A stretch of DNA of 64,000 nt, taken from positions 124,001 through 188,000 of the forward strand of contig JAVLUZ010000329.1 of the NCBI GenBank assembly GCA_036768485.1, in the 5' to 3' direction. Position numbers and translations under genes: made by a program. Position 1 is the first letter of the stretch. Each line of letters starts with the position of its first letter. The notes below the pieces were generated by a model. The model was given only the letters and a program-made list of their open reading frames with translations. It was not told the origin of the DNA and searched no databases. The DNA is from Mermis nigrescens (taxonomy: Eukaryota > Nematoda > Enoplea > Mermithida > Mermithidae). Shown in pieces: positions 59,371-64,000 of this stretch.

Positions 59371-59900
59371 AGTCGAAACTGGCTGGATTGAGCGAGCAAA
59401 AGCATGTTTTTCAACTTTTTCATTAGACCATTCACATAAAAAATACATCGAGAAACTTTCGGATTGCGTCTCCATTCTCTTCCCGCTATCATAATTCTAA
59501 ATCTTAGGTAGCGCGTTAGCGCGTACCTAAAATATACTTGGGTACCCCTAACACCTGTGCACCCCTCCTACAGCTATAACGGGACACTTCTGGAAGGTGC
59601 GGTTTTTTTAAAAGAAAGATAATAAAAAATTCGCTGCCCGTGTATTTTTGTTTATCTCGAAACTCAAAACTGACAGTGTAAAGAAGGTGTAAAGTTTTTG
59701 TATAACGTTATAACATAGGACAAATTTTGGGACCTTTTTACTGCGGCATGTGGACAACTGAGTATTGATGACTCGAACAATTGAACAGCATAGGATTATA
59801 GAGAAATGAATTCTACAGAACACCATTTTTTTGTTTTTTGAAATTCGCATTAGTTCTCGAATGGCAGTGTTAAGAGTGCGAAAATCTGGGGGTGAAAAAT
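59371..59900. other. No gene seen
   Basis: Unique AT-rich DNA leading into the tandem repeat; a small GCGCGTTAGCGCG-like palindrome at about 59511-59524. Confidence 0.5.
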
Positions 59901-61860
59901 CACTTTTTGGTCGAGTTTTCAACCTGCTTATGTCTGATACTAACTCCGGTTATGAGTTTTTTAAATGTTTTCTGACAGAAATGTAGAGCGGATCAAGGGC
60001 TACATTCTGCATATAAGCAAAGTCTTCTACGCTCTATGGTGAGTTAGATCCTGGGGTTTAAAGTTTACACTCTAGTGGATGGTGTAAAAAACGGATTTTA
60101 AGTAAGATTTCTCTGCCAAATTTTTCCGCTTATGAGCCAGTGTAAATTGAATACAACAGTAATAAAGTGCCTCTCAGGGGCTACACATCGCAGCAAACCG
60201 CATTTAAAAAAACGCAATATTGAGTTATTTATGGAGGTGTAAAGTTCGAAATCAGAGGTAAAAAATGGGCGAAAAAACACGTTTTTTCCGAATTTCGATC
60301 AATAAATCATACCAAATAATTTTTGCAAGAGGATTTTGGCACACAGGAATGTACTACGATTTAAAAGCTACAAATTGTACCAAACCGAATTTCTTTAAAC
60401 TCAATGGGGAGTTCGGTACGGAATTTTAAAGTTTACAGTGTTCTAAATGATGGAAAATACGTTTTTGTTGCGTTTTTTGTTCGCCACTTTCTCCGTCCAG
60501 AAGTCGGGATAAGTCCAATGGAATAAAAATAAAGTGCTTTATATCGGGTGCATGTCAAAGCAAATTGTCTATACATTAATATTTAGTGAATGTAGAGTCA
60601 AAAATTTGGTGTTTAAAATGCGCTTCTGTCTTGTTTTTTCTGCCTGCTTCTCCGCTTATGAGTCAGGGACACGATTATCAAGTCTAGAAATGGACCAGGA
60701 ACCAAATTTGATATGCTAGTCTGGCGCATATGTTTACACTCTGCAGTGTTGTTAAGTGGTTTACACCTACCGTTAGTTTGCCCATAGAACATTATGGAGA
60801 CTTAATTTTTTTCATAAATATTAATCGTAATACCGGAACAATATCAAAATTACGAATCTGACCGAAATCTTCCTTACACTAGGTGTTTACATAAAGTTTA
60901 CACTACATATGTATTTATCTTCGTTTTTGAGCATTCCAGAAACCTAATTTTTTCCTGGAGTCTAGAAATTTTCAAAGAATCAAATGTGAGACGTCACGTA
61001 GGCGCATTTCTTTACATCCAACAGTGATGTAAAGTAGTTTACACTCATTGCTTATTCCTCAGACCATTGTAGACATGCAATTTTTTCATAAATGTTGGTA
61101 ATAATATTCGAGTAATATCAGATTTACAAATTGAAATAAAATCCTCTTTACACTAGGCGGTTGTGTAAAGTTTACACTGCATGTTAGCCTTTGTTCTAGA
61201 GCATTGCAAAAACCGAAATTTTTTCCTGAGATCTAAAAATTTACAGGGAATGAAATATAAGACGTCAGCTGGGCGCGTTGGTTTACACTCAACAGTGATG
61301 TAAAGTGGTTTACATCTGTGTCTATTTGTCCTTAAACCGTTATGGAGACGTAATTTTTTTCATGAATGTTGATCGTAATATCCGAGTAATATCGAATTTA
61401 CAAATCCGACTAAAATCTTCTTTAAACTCGTTGCTAGTGTAAAGTTTACACTATATAATAAGCTCCATTCTAGAGCCTCACGGTAACTTATTTTTTCCCT
61501 AAAGTCGTAAAATATATATGGAAACGGATGTGATACGTCTGCTAGGGGCGCATGAAGAGTAGTGTAAAGTGATTAACATTTAATGTTAATTTGTTCTTAG
61601 AACATTATAGAGGTTCCATTTCTTAATAAATGCTTATCTTTATATCAGAGCAATATCGAAATTATTAATTCCACTAAAATTCTTTACACTCTTGTGTAAG
61701 GTTTAAAATGTAAATTAAGTTTAGCTCTAGAAAGTTTTGGAAGCATATTTCTTTACAGGATGTTCTACGTAACATAAGAATTACTAATCAGAATGTTTGT
61801 TTCTTCTACAACTAGTAGTTTTGTAAAGTTTAAACCATTCAATTAGGAGAATCGCACAGT
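59900..61860. repeat. Diverged ~275-bp tandem repeat with GTGTAAAGTTTACAC palindromes
   Basis: Landmarks recur at about 270-278-bp spacing: TAATATC blocks at about 60830, 61100, 61378 and 61645, followed each time by TCTTTACACTAGGTG, GTGTAAAGTTTACACT and, later, TGTAAAGTGGTTTACA. Units to the left (59900-60800) are more diverged. Identity between units is moderate, so the array is old. It is non-coding. Confidence 0.8.
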
Positions 61861-61909
61861 AAATGAAATCTAGTATTGTATTTCCAAATCTTGCTAATTA
61901 AAAGTAGGG

Positions 61910-62510
61910 TACTAGCAAAGAAAAATGTCGATGGAACAAAAAGGGGAATATACTTGGGATTGAGAATTATCGAGGATGTAAAGGAGGGGACTAGAATAAT
62001 CTCCTCATATTATATGCCAAAAATCGCAAAATATGTTAAAAACCAGACTTTCTCTAAACAATGCAAAAAATCGAAGTATATTCTGCGGCCTCCCAATAGA
62101 AATAAACTATTTACCAAAAAATTGATTGAAAAAAGCAGCGAATTAGCAATGCAGTAGCTAAGCGAATTGAATGAAATAGTACATATCGATGCATTCAAGA
62201 CAATCGGTGACTATTGTTTGTTCAAAGCAGTAGGAAACACGGAAGCTGACGTGCAACAGACCTTATGTAGATACTCTTTTACACATGTCTACAACAATTG
62301 TTTACTAAACTTTTACATATTTCAAAGGCCGCAGAATATACTTCGATTTTTTGCATTGTTTAGAGAAAGTCTGGTTTTTAACATATTTTGCGATTTTTGG
62401 CATATAACATAGGAGATTTTTCCTAGTCCCCTCCTTTTACATCCTCGATAATTCTCAATCCCAAGTATATTCCCCTTTTTTGTTCCATCGGAGCATTTTT
62501 CTTTGCTAGT
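61910..62510. mobile_element. Foldback element with ~182-bp arms
   Basis: Arms 61910-62090 and 62327-62510 are near-perfect inverted copies, both starting ACTAGCAAAGAAAAATG. The loop of 236 bp contains short coding-like frames (HIDAFKTIGDYCLFKAVGNT). Left-arm frame GIYLGLRIIEDVKEGTR also looks protein-like, hinting at a transposon gene captured in inverted duplicate. No target duplication found. Confidence 0.85.
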
Positions 62511-62883
62511 CAAACTAAATAATCAGACTGACAAGCAGGATGTCTTCCTAGAAATAATAAGACAAAATTGAAATAAAAAATGACTTAAAACCAACAAGTA
62601 ACACTCGTAAATCAGAAATGCACGCGGGGAGCTTCGGGATTAAGAGGGAAAATGAAAACGTTTTTGGGGAAATGGCCAATACGAATAAATTAATGCTAAA
62701 GACGGACTTGTGAATGAACGAGTGGCGTAGGCACTTAATTGAAAATTTTTAGTTCATATTCGTCATGAGATTTCCACCTTCTTTTGTTTATAGCTAATTT
62801 GATAATGCATTTAACTTAAATTTAATTTGTCCACGTCTGAAACAGAAATGCAATACTTCCTGCTGATTACGATATATTCTTAC
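62511..62883. other. No feature recognised
   Basis: Intronic for the minus-strand pleiotrophin-like gene, if the two exons belong together. Confidence 0.45.
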
Positions 62884-63018
62884 TGTTCTTATTCCTGCAA
62901 GGAACTTTGCATTGCTTTGATTTTTCGACATCATTGCACATACGCTTTTTGATTCCCTCTCCACAAGCGGCTTCATTCAGTGGCATACATTGACTCCATT
63001 CTGTGCACGTGCTGTTCT
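62884..63018 (-). CDS. Pleiotrophin/midkine-like cysteine-rich exon
   Basis: The acceptor is gcgtttctttatcag before 63018 and the donor GTAAGA follows 62884. Phase 1 in, phase 1 out; 44 codons. The sequence ENSTCTEWSQCMPLNEAACG and EGIKKRMCNDVEKSKQCKVP, then CRNKN. The pattern C-x2-W-x2-C-x-P-x(5)-CG-x-G-x(5)-C-x(7)-CK-x-PC is that of the pleiotrophin/midkine heparin-binding fold (midkine CAEW...C.P....CG.G.REG.C.....RC.VPC). A thrombospondin type-1 repeat is the main alternative. The protein would be secreted; the signal-peptide exon is not visible. Confidence 0.65.
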
Positions 63019-63873
63019 CTGATAAAGAAACGCATTATCTAATACATGTGTATAGTATGTACACGAATTTTCAAAAAAGCGTGAATTTTCATAACTCTAC
63101 TACACTGATACCAATCTAAAACTCGATGCCTTATTTTGATAATTTCATTCGAAATACGGTCTTTCAAAAACTTCCTAATTTCTTCTAAAATAGTAAAATA
63201 ATCCTTTTTTTATAGAAAATACGCATATCTAAACGTAACAAAAATGCAGTTCAGAATTGAAGAGCGTGCCAAAAAAACTTTTGTTCAGCAAAGAAATTAA
63301 GGTTGCTAATATATGAAAGGATTAATAGAGGGACTGTAAAAACATCTACTGGATCAGACTTTTGCGAGCCAACGCAAATTTTGTAAGGCACGAATATGTC
63401 TCATGACCATAAATTAATCATTCGACGCATATAACGGGAAAAATATTACTCTTAAGCCCGCTACAGAAGTAGAAGTCGGCGATATCGCCAATATCGCTGA
63501 CTGTTTTCCCCGATTATCTGTCGGCAATATCGGCGACATCGCCGAGTTTTGTATTTTTCTGCGATTTCGCCGACAATTTGTGTACAAAGTATAGTAAAGT
63601 CAGTGGAAGAAAATATGTGCACACGTATGGCATGCATATGCATTAAATAATTAGTTTTTTCTGGGCATACCATGAATTTTTGATGAGCTTAAAAGCAGCG
63701 AATTGAGGTAGACTACAAAACTAAATAAAGTTAATTAATTAGGATGAATAAATTAATCAATTTAAATGATTTATTCAATAATCATTTAATTGATTACTTT
63801 ATAATTTAATTTATTAAATGCTGGATTAAGAATAAATTAATTAAATTAAAAATTGCGAATTAATCTTCTCGAA
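63019..63873. other. Unique sequence with a small palindromic cluster
   Basis: 63475-63585 holds repeated TCGGCGATATCGCC / GGCGACATCGCCGA words, several overlapping palindromes. 63720-63850 is TTAAT-rich. Confidence 0.6.
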
Positions 63874-63999
63874 TTAACTTTTAGAGGAAGAGACAAATTT
63901 AGTAATATCGTATGCCTTTCGACTTGTAAAATCCTTAATTTTCTGAGACAGTTGTTTACTCATTTCCTTCAATTTCTCTGACAGGTTCAAAAAAGTCAG
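63874..63999 (-). CDS. Candidate terminal coding exon, helix-rich, runs off the window
   Basis: Open on the minus strand from the window end to a stop at 63876-63874, 41 codons: LSEKLKEMSKQLSQKIKDFT then SRKAYDITKFVSSSKS. The heptad-like spacing of L/M/I suggests a coiled coil. A possible acceptor (aacctgtcag) is at about 63980. Family unknown. Confidence 0.35.
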   Translation of the reverse strand: MTFLNLSEKLKEMSKQLSQKIKDFTSRKAYDITKFVSSSKS

Positions 64000-64000
64000 A

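Overview
This is AT-rich, repeat-laden nuclear DNA from a metazoan, probably an invertebrate. It has spliceosomal genes with GT-AG introns of hundreds to thousands of bases, CR1-like non-LTR retrotransposons, and a very large load of hAT-type and foldback DNA transposons. I cannot name the species. Most long open frames in the window are repeat translations, not genes.

Host genes. Only a few host exons are visible. The best is the catalytic subunit of tRNA m1A58 methyltransferase (TRMT61A). Exons 1-3 lie on the minus strand (15125-14948, 13598-13342, 11393-11242) with matching phases and good splice sites, but the C-terminal exon lies on the PLUS strand at 49442-49777, touching a 100-N scaffold gap (49342-49441). 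This is either a mis-oriented contig or a real rearrangement. An F-box/leucine-rich-repeat gene resembling FBXL12 is on the minus strand (exons 25492-25241, 23187-22852, 20655-20275) and carries an apparent one-base deletion in a homopolymer. A minus-strand gene encoding a small cysteine-rich secreted-type domain (pleiotrophin/midkine-like) has exons at 63018-62884 and 52461-52298. Weaker exon candidates are at 202-330, 31371-31501, 49050-49214 and 63874-63999.

Repeats, left to right. 0.57-4.8 kb is one giant 21-bp minisatellite. About 6.0-6.17 kb is an (AT)n/(GT)n tract. From 6 to 38 kb there is a mosaic of short hAT-like elements, many with exact 8-bp target-site duplications (TSDs), several nested two or three deep (notably 26502-29776). 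38.45-42.64 kb is a decayed PHD-finger/APE/RT LINE of CR1 type. 42.64-45.61 kb is a TIR transposon carrying a frameshifted conserved coding fragment and a nested foldback element. 46.99-48.95 kb is an internally deleted hAT transposon with intact TIRs and TSD, itself interrupted by a 258-bp foldback. 50.8-54.4 kb contains an element with conserved RNA-like hairpins, 17-bp-repeat foldbacks and a LINE 3' end. 56.0-57.4 kb is a second 17-bp-repeat foldback. 59.9-61.9 kb is a diverged tandem repeat of about 275 bp.

A theme running through the window is a short hairpin, GGCGC-GAA-GCGCC (or its complement GGCGC-TTC-GCGCC), present in more than 30 diverged copies inside otherwise unrelated repeat families and almost always beside an AAATTT-like tract. 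A second RNA-like hairpin occurs twice (51.16 and 58.19 kb) with a compensatory base-pair change between copies.
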